From a virus, in the IMG/VR virus record IMGVR_UViG_3300048110_000147, positions 32,878-96,877 of that record: DNA of 64,000 nt. The stretch is one strand, 5' to 3'. Numbering within the stretch: the first letter of the stretch is position 1; every line of letters starts with the position of its first letter. Below the pieces are notes generated by a model that was not told the DNA's origin, did not search any database, and was given only the letters and a program-made list of their open reading frames with translations. Of this stretch, positions 8,832 to 15,923 are shown piece after piece. A program made the translations under genes and the position numbers.

Positions 8832-9017
8832 TCCCCACGAATACAGGGGCTCAAGTGAATGGTACTTCATGTGTCGGAGAACCGTAACTTGTGGGATTGA
8901 GGTCTCCCATCTGCTCTGGCATTTTTAACATGCACGTTGTGAGAGATCGCAGTTATCAAGTTAGTGCGCTTGGTGCGCATCGTTCTTCTCTAGTACCGAG
9001 CCCCCGTATTGTGGGGA
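8832..9017 (-). ncRNA. Candidate structured non-coding RNA, about 186 nt
   Basis: The 302-nt stretch 8729-9030 has no credible gene. Its ends form a long closing stem. 8832-8838 pairs with 9011-9017, 8840-8844 with 9006-9010, and 8846-8852 with 8998-9004: 19 pairs with one bulge and one mismatch. Inside, 8861-8866 (GGTACT) pairs with 8992-8997, 8877-8881 pairs with 8986-8990, and a small hairpin TGCGC/GCGCA lies near 8965-8979. On the minus strand it follows tRNA-Ala directly and its 3' stem ends in ATTCTTATTT, which could terminate transcription. The rod shape and size recall 6S RNA or the T4 tRNA-cluster C/D RNAs, but I see no family signature. Strand is inferred from the tRNA. Confidence 0.5.
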
Positions 9018-9030
9018 AATTCGTGAAAAG

Positions 9031-9106
9031 TGGTGGAGCCGATAGGGATCGAACCTACGACCTATTCCGTGCAAGGGAATCGCTCTCCCAACTGAGCTAC
9101 GGCCCC
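9031..9106 (-). tRNA. tRNA-Ala (anticodon TGC)
   Basis: Cloverleaf on the minus strand, acceptor GGGGCCG/CGGCTCC with one G-T pair, anticodon loop CTTGCAC and T-loop TTCGATC. The 3' CCA is encoded. A TATAAATA sequence lies upstream at 9133-9140, inside the end of the preceding small gene. Confidence 0.95.
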
Positions 9107-9121
9107 ACAATTCTTACTAAA

Positions 9122-9271
9122 CTACTTTTCCTTATTTATACTCTTTTCTTTCTTGACAGATTCCTCTGTCTTTTTGTCTTTACCGAAGATTTTATCCCAG
9201 TTATCTCTACCTTGTTTTGATAACGTCTTAGACTGTATTGCGTCTCCGGTTATGTCGTTTCTACTTACCAT
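9122..9271 (-). CDS. Small hydrophilic hypothetical protein, 49 aa
   Basis: ATG at 9271 overlaps the end of the membrane peptide gene (GATGGTAAGTAG), with AAAGAAG just upstream. Starts MVSRNDITGDAI and continues into NWDKIFGK and a Lys/Glu-rich tail. I recall small R-N-D-I-T-G-D proteins from other myoviruses, with no known function. The upstream in-frame TTG would add 26 residues inside another gene and is less likely. Confidence 0.6.
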   Translation of the reverse strand: MVSRNDITGDAIQSKTLSKQGRDNWDKIFGKDKKTEESVKKEKSINKEK

Positions 9272-9404
9272 CTTCTTTCGCTTTGCTCCACCAATCTTTG
9301 GTAACTTTATCGGTGTACTTGTGTGAGTATATGAGAGTGATGCCACCAAAAACCATCGGACATAACATCACTCCAAGTATTCCTATTAAACCAAAATCAA
9401 ACAT
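9261..9404 (-). CDS. Single-span membrane peptide, 47 aa
   Basis: ATG at 9404 overlaps the TGA of the upstream gene (AATGTTTGA) and the frame ends TAG at 9261-9263. Residues 3-26 (FGLIGILGVMLCPMVFGG and following) are a hydrophobic span. The rest is a charged tail (YTDKVTKDWWSKAKEDGK). Both ends overlap neighbouring genes, as in an authentic coupled gene string. Role unknown; an inner-membrane peptide is likely. Confidence 0.6.
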   Translation of the reverse strand: MFDFGLIGILGVMLCPMVFGGITLIYSHKYTDKVTKDWWSKAKEDGK

Positions 9405-9621
9405 TTTCAATCTGGCTCTTTACCCAATCTAGTTCTTGAATGATTCTGTTATACCATGCGACATCAATTTCAGAATTGTTAGGATTGTTTGCTTCCATCC
9501 TAAGTTGTTCCATTCGTATGTCTATGTAGTCACACCTTATAAATTCTTTTTTAGACACTCTATCTAAGAATGCTTTTTTCGCTAAGGTCAAGCATTCTAC
9601 ATTACTATTACTATTACTCAT
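9397..9621 (-). CDS. Small hypothetical protein, 74 aa
   Basis: ATG at 9621 overlaps the TGA of the cytochrome c peroxidase gene (ATGA), so the two are coupled. Mostly helical and charged (LTLAKKAFLDRVSKKEF, RMEQLRMEANNP, IIQELDWVKSQIENV). No family recognised. Confidence 0.6.
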   Translation of the reverse strand: MSNSNSNVECLTLAKKAFLDRVSKKEFIRCDYIDIRMEQLRMEANNPNNSEIDVAWYNRIIQELDWVKSQIENV

Positions 9622-11036
9622 TGGACACACCCTAATTCTCTGCGCGAATCTTCGTCGTTGTTAGTTACACAGAGACCAGTAGGCAACTCTGTAGGTACAT
9701 ATCTCATCAAGTCTGGGTCATATAAACTATTTTCTAAGAATGATACCAGATTAGATATCTCTTCCTCAGACAGATCTAGGGGAGTGAATCTATAGTCTAT
9801 ATCTATAAGATCTACATCTGGGTGTTGTGGTGTTGCCGCAACTTTGTATCGTACCACTTCTTCAACACTAGTGAATGATGCACCGTGACCGAATACTTCT
9901 GTGTCTGTCAGATTATATAGAGGCGGTACCTTAAATGCATACTTCTCCATATCGTCACCAGTAAAACCAGCGCGGCCTTCTCTAACACCTTCACCGACTT
10001 CACCGATGATATCGTCCCACATGTCTAGATCGTGGAATCCAAGTGTCATAAACACTTCACTTGCAAGAGAACCGACAGGAGATGAAAGAGCGGGACCGTT
10101 GTGACACGAGTGACAGTTACCTTTACCGAAGAACACTTTCGCGCCTTCGACTTCTTCTAAAGTCATCGCGTCTTCGTCACCACGTAAGAAGTCTTGAAAT
10201 GGTGCTTGGTTTGCGAGAATGGTTCTCTCGTATGCGGCAATCGCAAAAGATGCTGCTTCTAACATATCATTAGGTTGTGAGGTACCGTATGCCGCTTCGA
10301 ACATCATCCGATACTTCTCATTAGTAGTGAGCACAGAACCTTCTTCTACATTCATGCGATGTACACCTAGACCAGCAACTGCTTGAGTCTCTAGACCAGC
10401 AAGATTACGTAGGTTAGCCTCTTTAGGAGTGCCTTCAGTGAAGTGCCTTTCAGGGTCAATACCAATGTTAACTATACCTCCGATCACATTGCCGAACTGT
10501 CCGTTCCACAACATGACTTCTTGATATGCAGTATTAAGTACTGTGGGTGATGTCACAGGTTGTACATCAACTGTTGAAGGGTCAACTCCAGCAGCAACTG
10601 TACGATGGTCAAACCCTACACCGCCTTCACCAATACCTTGACGAATACCGGACTTGAAACCATTCTGTCCGTTGTGACATGAAGCACAGGACCACGTGTT
10701 ATCCATATCTGTCTGGTTGGTTTCAGTAGACGTGATTCCCGTCTCGTGATAAATGAACTTACCCAACTCTACTTTTTCAGCAGTAATAGGGTTACTTGGA
10801 TCTTGAGGGATGTTTAGAAAGTCATCACTCTCAGGTAAGATATACCCTTCGTAAGAACCTGTCGGGGATGTAGTACTCATCACAGTTTTTAGTTCTTCAA
10901 CGGCAATCTCAAGTGCTGTTAAGGTAGGTGCTGGGGGTGGTGCGATGGTAACAGGTTCTGGTGCAGATTCTGAACCACCTCCAGAACATGCGCTAAGAAC
11001 AGTAGTACATAATACTACGGATAATAGTTGTTTCAT
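9618..11036 (-). CDS. Di-haem cytochrome c peroxidase (CcpA/MauG family) lipoprotein, 472 aa
   Basis: Two c-type haem sites are present, WSCASCH (C117, C120, H121) and GNCHSCH (C308, C311, H312). They lie in the two-domain arrangement of bacterial di-haem cytochrome c peroxidases, which reduce H2O2 to water with electrons from cytochrome c. Family motifs include ELGKFIYHETG (residues about 90-100), TVLNTAYQEVMLWNGQ (about 166-180) and PLYNLTDTEVFGHGAS. The N-terminus is a lipoprotein signal with lipobox LSAC (Cys17), followed by a Gly/Ser/Pro linker. It would therefore be anchored in a membrane facing the periplasm, where host cytochrome c maturation attaches haem. It is co-directional with tRNA-Ser and probably transcribed from 11170-11198. 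I know of no phage homologue. MauG-like activity is the alternative. Confidence 0.9.
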   Translation of the reverse strand: MKQLLSVVLCTTVLSACSGGGSESAPEPVTIAPPPAPTLTALEIAVEELKTVMSTTSPTGSYEGYILPESDDFLNIPQDPSNPITAEKVELGKFIYHETGITSTETNQTDMDNTWSCASCHNGQNGFKSGIRQGIGEGGVGFDHRTVAAGVDPSTVDVQPVTSPTVLNTAYQEVMLWNGQFGNVIGGIVNIGIDPERHFTEGTPKEANLRNLAGLETQAVAGLGVHRMNVEEGSVLTTNEKYRMMFEAAYGTSQPNDMLEAASFAIAAYERTILANQAPFQDFLRGDEDAMTLEEVEGAKVFFGKGNCHSCHNGPALSSPVGSLASEVFMTLGFHDLDMWDDIIGEVGEGVREGRAGFTGDDMEKYAFKVPPLYNLTDTEVFGHGASFTSVEEVVRYKVAATPQHPDVDLIDIDYRFTPLDLSEEEISNLVSFLENSLYDPDLMRYVPTELPTGLCVTNNDEDSRRELGCVQ

Positions 11037-11070
11037 TGTTTCGATCTCTCACTTCTAATAATAAAATGGC

Positions 11071-11156
11071 CGAGGGATAGGGATTCGAACCCTAGATACG
11101 CTATTAACGTATGCCAGTTTTCAAGACTGGTGCATTCAACCGCTCTGCCATCCCTC
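11071..11156 (-). tRNA. tRNA-Ser (anticodon TGA)
   Basis: 86-nt class II tRNA with a long variable arm, acceptor GAGGGAT/ATCCCTC, anticodon loop CTTGAAA and T-loop TTCGAAT. The 3' CCA is not encoded (GGCC follows), unlike most tRNAs in this window. Confidence 0.93.
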
Positions 11157-11169
11157 GATTTATTTAAAC

Positions 11170-11198
11170 ATGATACACTAATTGACAGGAGTTGTCAA
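11170..11198 (-). promoter_or_regulatory. Sigma-70 promoter for tRNA-Ser and cytochrome c peroxidase
   Basis: TTGACA (11198-11193), 17-nt spacer, TATCAT (11175-11170); 11 of 12 consensus bases. It also contains TTGACAACTCCTGTCAA, an imperfect palindrome over the -35. It lies between tRNA-Arg and tRNA-Ser, so it would transcribe tRNA-Ser and then the peroxidase gene. Confidence 0.7.
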
Positions 11199-11216
11199 CC
11201 CCACTTTCATATTTTC

Positions 11217-11293
<77 letters not shown>

Positions 11294-11303
11294 GTAGAAA
11301 AGT

Positions 11304-11378
11304 TGGCTGGGGTGGAAGGATTCGAACCTACGAATGACGGGATCAAAACCCGTTGCCTTACCACTTGGCGACACCCCA
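11304..11378 (-). tRNA. tRNA-Gln (anticodon TTG)
   Basis: 75 nt, acceptor TGGGGTG/CACCCCA, anticodon loop TTTTGAT, T-loop TTCGAAT, encoded CCA. Ten nt separate it from tRNA-Arg. Confidence 0.94.
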
Positions 11379-11437
11379 AACCTGTTTGCTCTACTGGGCA
11401 CCACTGATTCAGTTATTTTAAAAGGGGAATCAGACCC

Positions 11438-11797
11438 TTAGTTTTTTCTCAATCCTTCTTTGCCTTTGTGAAATCTTCCCCAGATACAGTGTGCCACTTC
11501 ATGACCAATAAGTTCCGGTTCGTATTTCCATTCAGGGTCCTTTATGTATATCTTACAAGTTCCCTTAGATTCGTTCCAAAGAGTGAAGGCGCTAATATTG
11601 TTCCACTTAACGCCTAAGTACTGTTTACGTACAGAATCATATTCCATTTGGTTCTTTAGTAAAACAAACTCGACCTTTGGTGTAAGATTTTCTCCTTCCT
11701 TAACAAGGAATTTAAAATTATCTTTAGCATACCTTCCCAGTCTCTGAGCATCTGCTGAAACCGATAAGACTAATAGGAATATTAATAGTTTTCGCAT
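11438..11797 (-). CDS. Secreted small zinc-metallopeptidase-like protein, 119 aa
   Basis: Residues 1-17 form a signal peptide (RKLLIFLLVLSVSADA) with a probable cut before QRLGR. The C-terminal part has LIGHEVAHCIWG. HEVAH is the HExxH zinc motif, with the helix context of gluzincin or small M-family peptidases. No distal third ligand is certain, but H in GRFH is a candidate. It would act in the periplasm. It lies between tRNA-Gln and tRNA-Pro. Function unknown; a role in envelope processing or lysis is possible. Confidence 0.7.
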   Translation of the reverse strand: MRKLLIFLLVLSVSADAQRLGRYAKDNFKFLVKEGENLTPKVEFVLLKNQMEYDSVRKQYLGVKWNNISAFTLWNESKGTCKIYIKDPEWKYEPELIGHEVAHCIWGRFHKGKEGLRKN

Positions 11798-11815
11798 AAT
11801 TGTAAACAGTAAAAA

Positions 11816-11892
11816 TGGTCGGAGATGTAGGATTTGAACCTACGACCCCTGCACCCCAAATGCAGTGCACTACCAGACTGTGCTAATCTCCG
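11816..11892 (-). tRNA. tRNA-Pro (anticodon TGG)
   Basis: 77 nt, acceptor CGGAGAT/ATCTCCG, anticodon loop TTTGGGG, T-loop TTCAAAT, encoded CCA. Its 5' end directly abuts the stop codon of the upstream 70-residue gene. Confidence 0.94.
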
Positions 11893-12105
11893 TTAATTGT
11901 TTGAAACAAATTCGTTGATGACTTTTACCCTTTCCATGATATCTTGCATATTAGGGTATGTCGGAAACTCTGGGATGGTATCAACGCCACCAGTTTCAAT
12001 CAAGACTTCTCGGCGATTTACTTGAGCCCAGTACTCATCTGTTAGGACATTTCTTGCTTCGTTAAAGATTTGGAACCGAAGTTCGTATGGGTTTGGATTA
12101 GACAT
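11893..12105 (-). CDS. Conserved phage hypothetical protein, 70 aa
   Basis: ATG at 12105 has AGGAGAC about 5 nt upstream. Starts MSNPNPYELRFQIFNEARNV, a pattern I recall as a conserved small protein of T4-like cyanophages with no known function. Predicted helical. The TAA stop touches tRNA-Pro. Confidence 0.7.
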   Translation of the reverse strand: MSNPNPYELRFQIFNEARNVLTDEYWAQVNRREVLIETGGVDTIPEFPTYPNMQDIMERVKVINEFVSNN

Positions 12106-12207
12106 AATTGTCTCCTTTTGTGTGTGTTTGTGTGTTGAGCAGTTTTCCACATACTCAGGTGACGGGCGTAACGACCAGTGCAAGTTTAAAGTCATTCCGA
12201 GACTAAT

Positions 12208-12291
12208 TGGTGGGGAGAGGTGGATTCGAACCACCGAAGCTCTCGCGTCAGATTTACAGTCTGATCCCTTTGGCCGCTCGGGAACCTCCCC
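12208..12291 (-). tRNA. tRNA-Tyr (anticodon GTA)
   Basis: 84-nt class II tRNA, acceptor GGGGAGG/TCTCCCC with one G-T pair, anticodon loop CTGTAAA, T-loop TTCGAAT, encoded CCA. Confidence 0.94.
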
Positions 12292-12297
12292 TAGTGG

Positions 12298-12450
12298 TTA
12301 TTTGAGTTGATCTTTTGAACTGGATGAACTATTTGATCCAGTCCCTGTACCACTACTTTTACCGTGACCTAGTCCACGCTTACCTTGTCGGAACCGATTG
12401 ACAAAGTAAATGACCACTGCTACTAGAAAAACTACCGCTAATACTTCCAT
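12298..12450 (-). CDS. Small membrane protein with Gly/Ser tail, 50 aa
   Basis: ATG at 12450 preceded by GGAGAAAGAT. Residues 2-17 (EVLAVVFLVAVVIYFV) are one transmembrane span, followed by a basic segment (NRFRQGKRG) and a Gly/Ser-rich tail. The basic side should stay in the cytoplasm. Role unknown; holin-like or other envelope roles cannot be excluded. Confidence 0.65.
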   Translation of the reverse strand: MEVLAVVFLVAVVIYFVNRFRQGKRGLGHGKSSGTGTGSNSSSSSKDQLK

Positions 12451-12460
12451 ATCTTTCTCC

Positions 12461-12673
12461 TTAGTCGAGGATAATTTCCTCGCGCTTCTTCTTAGCAGGT
12501 TGGCGAATTCCAAGGTAAGTTTCGAGAATCTCGATCTCCTTGTCCTTACGCTTCTGCCACTGTTGCTCCGTTCGAGCAACCCCTTTCTTGCTGTTCTTCT
12601 CAAAGAACTTTGACTCTGTGAGTCTCTCTAATGCACCTTCACGGCGACGACGATCTTCTAACTTACCTCTCAT
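12461..12673 (-). CDS. Small charged hypothetical protein, 70 aa
   Basis: ATG at 12673 with AGGAG upstream. Rich in Lys, Arg and Glu (MRGKLEDRRRREGALERL, EQQWQKRKDKEIEILETYL), probably a single long helix. It overlaps the next upstream gene by 11 nt. No family recognised. Confidence 0.65.
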   Translation of the reverse strand: MRGKLEDRRRREGALERLTESKFFEKNSKKGVARTEQQWQKRKDKEIEILETYLGIRQPAKKKREEIILD

Positions 12674-13016
12674 AAACGCTCCTAGTTTCTTTATTAAGAT
12701 CAATGGAATCTATATAAACTGACTCGTTGACATAATCGCCTTTGGGTATGGTTCCTTGTTCAAAAGGTTTATCATCATACCTGTTAACCCAAAAACGTAC
12801 GACCTTACCTTTATCATTAAGGGTATACCCACAAAGTTTTTCATTGGGATATGCATAATATGAACCATTAAAATTACCCTCTTTATCAAAGGGATTGCGC
12901 AGTCCATTTGACTCATGTTCCCTAGCAGTAATATAGGGGGATACCGAAATAAATTCTTTCTCTACCATACTTGGTCTAGTAGACACTTTTGATGGCATTC
13001 CAAGTGCATCTCTCAT
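12663..13016 (-). CDS. Hypothetical protein, 117 aa
   Basis: Starts MRDALGMPSKVST after GAGGATAGTT. Soluble and mixed alpha/beta, with several Tyr-rich turns (GSYYAYPNEKLCGYTL, VNRYDDKPFEQGT). Not recognised. It follows tRNA-Asp by 30 nt in the same direction. Confidence 0.6.
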   Translation of the reverse strand: MRDALGMPSKVSTRPSMVEKEFISVSPYITAREHESNGLRNPFDKEGNFNGSYYAYPNEKLCGYTLNDKGKVVRFWVNRYDDKPFEQGTIPKGDYVNESVYIDSIDLNKETRSVYER

Positions 13017-13045
13017 AAACTATCCTCATTTCCTCATTATAAAAT

Positions 13046-13122
13046 TGGCGGAGCGGACGGGACTCGAACCCGCGACCCCCGGCGTGACAGGCCGGTATTC
13101 TAACCAACTGAACTACCGCTCC
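13046..13122 (-). tRNA. tRNA-Asp (anticodon GTC)
   Basis: 77 nt, acceptor GGAGCGG/CCGCTCC, anticodon loop CTGTCAC, T-loop TTCGAGT, encoded CCA. The upstream gene 13100..13291 ends inside this tRNA, in the D-loop. Confidence 0.95.
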
Positions 13123-13291
13123 AGATTCTTCTTAAATATGTATGCTCGGTATCCGATGACTCCAAAACAAAAATGTCGCCTTCCTTGAATGAGGATATAG
13201 ATAAATCTAATTTCTCCTCATCTTTGTTCAACAACTTGACCCCATTGATGTCTTCTTCGAATTTATAACCTAAGTAAAACATTGAACTCAC
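13100..13291 (-). CDS. Small hypothetical protein ending inside tRNA-Asp, 63 aa
   Basis: GTG start at 13291 overlaps the TGA of the DUF3310 gene (GTGA) and has GGAG 6 nt upstream. The frame runs 23 nt into tRNA-Asp and stops at TAG in its D-loop, so the C-terminal residues WSGSSVG are encoded by tRNA sequence. The body is acidic (EEDINGVKLLNKDEEKLDL). Function unknown. Confidence 0.65.
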   Translation of the reverse strand: MSSMFYLGYKFEEDINGVKLLNKDEEKLDLSISSFKEGDIFVLESSDTEHTYLRRIWSGSSVG

Positions 13292-13668
13292 GAGTTCTCC
13301 AAATCATGTACATGTAACTGGATCAATGCATAATGGAGAACCTTCATTAGGTCTTTACGAGCATCATCCTCAGTACCTTTCTTACCATACCGTTGTGCAT
13401 ACTTCAACACGTTTCCAATACAAAACCCTGTACCATGACCACCGTCAACAATAAATTCAGTCGCCTGAAACTTGTCTTTGGCATAATGCTGATTGTATGT
13501 CGCATCGATATATTGTTTGAACTCATCAATCAACTTACCTTCACTAAACTTATAGTCCACAGTACTAATATCAGCAGCTTCTCGCATTGTTACACCGTTC
13601 GAGTATCTCTCAAACTCTACCGTCTCATTAGTATAAGGTGGAGTGTGTGCATAAATCGTTTTACTCAT
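13288..13668 (-). CDS. DUF3310 family phage protein, 126 aa
   Basis: The C-terminal half has GFCIGNVLKYAQRYGKKG then DARKDLMKVLHYAL, the hallmark of DUF3310, a short domain found in many phages and often annotated as a nucleotide kinase without proof. The N-terminal 60 residues are variable. It is coupled to the membrane protein gene upstream (TAATATG) and to the next gene through GTGA. Confidence 0.8.
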   Translation of the reverse strand: MSKTIYAHTPPYTNETVEFERYSNGVTMREAADISTVDYKFSEGKLIDEFKQYIDATYNQHYAKDKFQATEFIVDGGHGTGFCIGNVLKYAQRYGKKGTEDDARKDLMKVLHYALIQLHVHDLENS

Positions 13669-13669
13669 A

Positions 13670-13957
13670 TTACCATTCTCTCAATATAGTTGTGCCTAAC
13701 ATAAACAATGAAACCGTGTTCAACATAATCAACGCACGGTCTTTCCATATAACAGATACCCAAGTCCATAGTATAATGCCTGCGAACCCGATTGTCAAGT
13801 CATACATGCGATAGTCTGGTCCGGCAGATCGCATCGCCATTGAAATTAAAATCAAAATAGAAGCGACCCACTTGAGATACCAATCGAAGTCATCGGGGTA
13901 CCACGAACGATCCGGTTTAGTTCGACCATCTGCTCTTACTTGAGGGTCTCCGTTCAC
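13670..13957 (-). CDS. Membrane protein with about three transmembrane spans, 95 aa
   Basis: GTG start at 13957 overlaps the TGA of the cupin gene, with GGAAGT upstream. After a hydrophilic 28-residue head come three hydrophobic segments: VASILILISMAM, LTIGFAGIILWTWVSVIW and LIMLNTVSLFMLGTTIL. Possible holin or unknown inner-membrane protein; no family recognised. Confidence 0.65.
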   Translation of the reverse strand: MNGDPQVRADGRTKPDRSWYPDDFDWYLKWVASILILISMAMRSAGPDYRMYDLTIGFAGIILWTWVSVIWKDRALIMLNTVSLFMLGTTILREW

Positions 13958-14307
13958 GATTTACTTCCGATAGTACGACGAACGATATCGTTGTGATTGA
14001 ACTCTGCCCAATACAACTCAAATGCAACTCCGTCTTTGAGACCTTCGAACTGGTGAATCTTTCCTGGCTTGACTTGAGTGAACTCTCCCGCACGTAGAAT
14101 GGTCTCATCGACAAGACCGTCTTGGTCATCTTGCCATACGCGCACGATCATCTCACCAGATTCTACGAAGAACCCGTTCCACTTATATTCATGGAGATGT
14201 TCGGAGCACTTGAAACCTTTCTTGTATTCGATACGATGAAACTCTAGAACGCCATTCGCATGAATGAGTTCTGTCTGTCCCCAAATCTTTCCTGCCTTCA
14301 TAGTCAT
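13954..14307 (-). CDS. Cupin-fold protein, 117 aa
   Basis: Contains a small cupin with metal-site motif 1 SEHLHEYKWNGFFVESGEM (H-x-H then E and G) and motif 2 G-x(5)-P-G-x-x-H as FTQVKPGKIHQFEG. It should bind a divalent metal, likely Fe, Mn or Zn. The substrate is unknown; sugar isomerases or dioxygenases are typical relatives. Such cupins are frequent in marine T4-like phages. Coupled to the membrane protein gene. Confidence 0.8.
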   Translation of the reverse strand: MTMKAGKIWGQTELIHANGVLEFHRIEYKKGFKCSEHLHEYKWNGFFVESGEMIVRVWQDDQDGLVDETILRAGEFTQVKPGKIHQFEGLKDGVAFELYWAEFNHNDIVRRTIGSKS

Positions 14308-14332
14308 ACTACTCTCACTGGATCATAATTAT

Positions 14333-14417
14333 TGGTGCGAAAGGAGAGACTCGAACTCTCACGCCGTGAAGCACTGGTACCTAAAACCAGCGTGTCTACC
14401 AATTCCACCACTCTCGC
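14333..14417 (-). tRNA. tRNA-Leu (anticodon TAG)
   Basis: 85-nt class II tRNA, acceptor GCGAGAG/CTTTCGC with one G-T pair, anticodon loop TTTAGGT, T-loop TTCGAGT, encoded CCA. Confidence 0.93.
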
Positions 14418-14421
14418 ATAT

Positions 14422-14497
14422 TGGCTGGCAAGGCAGGGCTCGAACCTGCGACCAGATGATTAACAGTCATCGGCTCTACCAACTGAGCTACTTGCCA
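14422..14497 (-). tRNA. tRNA-Asn (anticodon GTT)
   Basis: 76 nt, acceptor TGGCAAG/CTTGCCA, anticodon loop CTGTTAA, T-loop TTCGAGC, encoded CCA. A sigma-70 promoter lies 26 nt upstream. Confidence 0.95.
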
Positions 14498-14522
14498 ATA
14501 AAAACTTCACTATTTGATAAAC

Positions 14523-14551
14523 ATTGTATCATAGTAATACCTGTCTGTCAA
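14523..14551 (-). promoter_or_regulatory. Sigma-70 promoter for tRNA-Asn and tRNA-Leu
   Basis: TTGACA (14551-14546), 17-nt spacer, TACAAT (14528-14523); 11 of 12 consensus bases. It is placed directly before the tRNA pair. Confidence 0.75.
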
Positions 14552-14566
14552 TAGCGAATGAAATAT

Positions 14567-14785
14567 TTATTCTCCTACCGCTGCTCTTGCAACTAATTCT
14601 TCTTGTGTCACCTTACGACTCACAAGTTCGTTACGAAACTTTTGCTTCAACTTTGGGGTGCGACACGACAAGAACTCTTTCCACAGATTGTCTGAAGACA
14701 AATTCTTTACGTAGAACCTTTGGGTTGTTGTCTTTCCAGTCATCCGATCTTTGTTGACTGTATCTTCTTTATACTTAATTGGCAT
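14567..14785 (-). CDS. Small basic phage protein, 72 aa
   Basis: ATG at 14785 (MPIKYKEDTVNK) is chosen for GAGGT just upstream; a longer in-frame start lacks such a site. Strongly basic with RMTGKTTTQRFYVKNLS and RTPKLKQKFRNELVSRK. I recall similar small proteins in cyanophages with no known function. It could bind RNA or ribosomes, but that is speculation. Confidence 0.65.
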   Translation of the reverse strand: MPIKYKEDTVNKDRMTGKTTTQRFYVKNLSSDNLWKEFLSCRTPKLKQKFRNELVSRKVTQEELVARAAVGE

Positions 14786-14792
14786 TCTTACC

Positions 14793-15017
14793 TCACATTT
14801 TAAAATAGGGTAACGCAACATTTTCTACGTTAACTTCGCTTTCTTCTTCAGCGCCACACCAAGAACATTCCTGTCCTCTGGCAACGTAGATATGACCATC
14901 GTGCATACAATGATGACTCCACATGACCGTGCGCATGTTCATATAGAAGCATTCGTTGAACACTTCGTCCCACACTTTATTGCCTGTTTTGGAAATAGGT
15001 GACTGTGCAATATCCAT
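14793..15017 (-). CDS. Small CxxC protein, 74 aa
   Basis: ATG at 15017 with GGAGAGAG upstream. Contains HHCMHDGHIYVARGQECSWC. The E-C-S-W-C-G knuckle with the upstream H/C cluster could form a small metal-binding site. Function unknown. Confidence 0.65.
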   Translation of the reverse strand: MDIAQSPISKTGNKVWDEVFNECFYMNMRTVMWSHHCMHDGHIYVARGQECSWCGAEEESEVNVENVALPYFKM

Positions 15018-15033
15018 TTCTCTCTCCAACTAA

Positions 15034-15108
15034 TGGTATCCCGTAGGGGACTCGAACCCCTGTTACCGCCGTGAAAGGGCGGTGTCCTAACCTCTAGACG
15101 AACGGGAC
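15034..15108 (-). tRNA. tRNA-Glu (anticodon TTC)
   Basis: 75 nt, acceptor GTCCCGT/ACGGGAT (first pair G-T), anticodon loop CTTTCAC, T-loop TTCGAGT, encoded CCA. Confidence 0.94.
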
Positions 15109-15113
15109 ACTGT

Positions 15114-15371
15114 TCACTGTATCCTTTCTATTAGAATCGTGACTTCTCCTAGAAGCCCTCTTACTGTAATTACCCAATCAAAGACATCAACGTGTACTGT
15201 ATCATATTGATAGTCTTTAGTCACTTCATCAGCAGCGCGGTCTATTGCTCTTTCTGCGTCACCGTACACACATATAAGTCCACCTGTGTGATCGTACAAT
15301 ATATATGCATTATTTACCTCTACTTCTTCCGGAAACAATCCTGTTGGAAGAGATGCATAATCGATTGACAT
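15114..15371 (-). CDS. Hypothetical protein, 85 aa
   Basis: Starts MSIDYASLPTGLFPEE after a GAGGG site. Acidic alpha/beta sequence (ILYDHTGGLICVYGDAERAIDRAADEV, then VITVRGLLGEVTILIERI). It ends 6 nt before tRNA-Glu. No family recognised. Confidence 0.65.
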   Translation of the reverse strand: MSIDYASLPTGLFPEEVEVNNAYILYDHTGGLICVYGDAERAIDRAADEVTKDYQYDTVHVDVFDWVITVRGLLGEVTILIERIQ

Positions 15372-15373
15372 TT

Positions 15374-15895
15374 TTATCCCTCTTTGTAGAAAATATGGTC
15401 TCCTATTCTACCTACTAATCGCATCCTTTCATGAGTGCTCCACGAAGGATTTACATAATTGGCATGATAATGAGTAGACCCCTCTGTTATACCATTGTAC
15501 TTACGGAAGAAAATCATATCTCTTGCTACATCTTTTGCACGTAACCACGAGTATGTTTCTAACGGTTCATCTGCAAGACCGTCACAATACCAACTAAACT
15601 GACACATATTGCGCCTTGGTATCTCTAGTCCTCTATCAAGTCCCCATTGACTCAGTACTGCCTGTTTAACTACTCCACAGATAGTCGATGGGTAACGTCG
15701 GTCTTGTACACGGTTTAGAGTAACATCCGCAACTGCGTACTGTCCCGCAACACTTTCACTTCTTGCCTCATGGTATATATTCAAAGCTAAACACTCAACT
15801 TCGTCATTATCTTGCATCCGTGGTGTTTCGGCATGTGCAAGTGTAATATATCCTATAAAACCAAGAATAGATAGTGCTATTGACAAACGTATCAT
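15374..15895 (-). CDS. SleB/CwlJ-type cell-wall hydrolase with signal peptide (probable endolysin), 173 aa
   Basis: The start is set at the second ATG (15895) because GGAG lies 6 nt before it. A signal sequence (IRLSIALSILGFIGYITLAHA) precedes ETPRMQD. The Hydrolase_2 domain follows with the catalytic-type segment LALNIYHEARSES and then AVADVTLNRV and GSTHYHANYV. Enzymes of this family cut peptidoglycan glycan strands. A Sec signal suggests export like other signal-endolysins. A perfect sigma-70 promoter is located upstream, unusual for a lysis gene, so early expression or a non-lytic role is possible. Confidence 0.85.
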   Translation of the reverse strand: MIRLSIALSILGFIGYITLAHAETPRMQDNDEVECLALNIYHEARSESVAGQYAVADVTLNRVQDRRYPSTICGVVKQAVLSQWGLDRGLEIPRRNMCQFSWYCDGLADEPLETYSWLRAKDVARDMIFFRKYNGITEGSTHYHANYVNPSWSTHERMRLVGRIGDHIFYKEG

Positions 15896-15923
15896 AAACA
15901 TCTCCAGCTGAATTTATAGAACC

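Noticed and set aside
8891-9220. 109-codon plus-strand frame over 8891-9220
   Set aside because: It runs through tRNA-Ala and the structured RNA in antisense and has no ribosome site.
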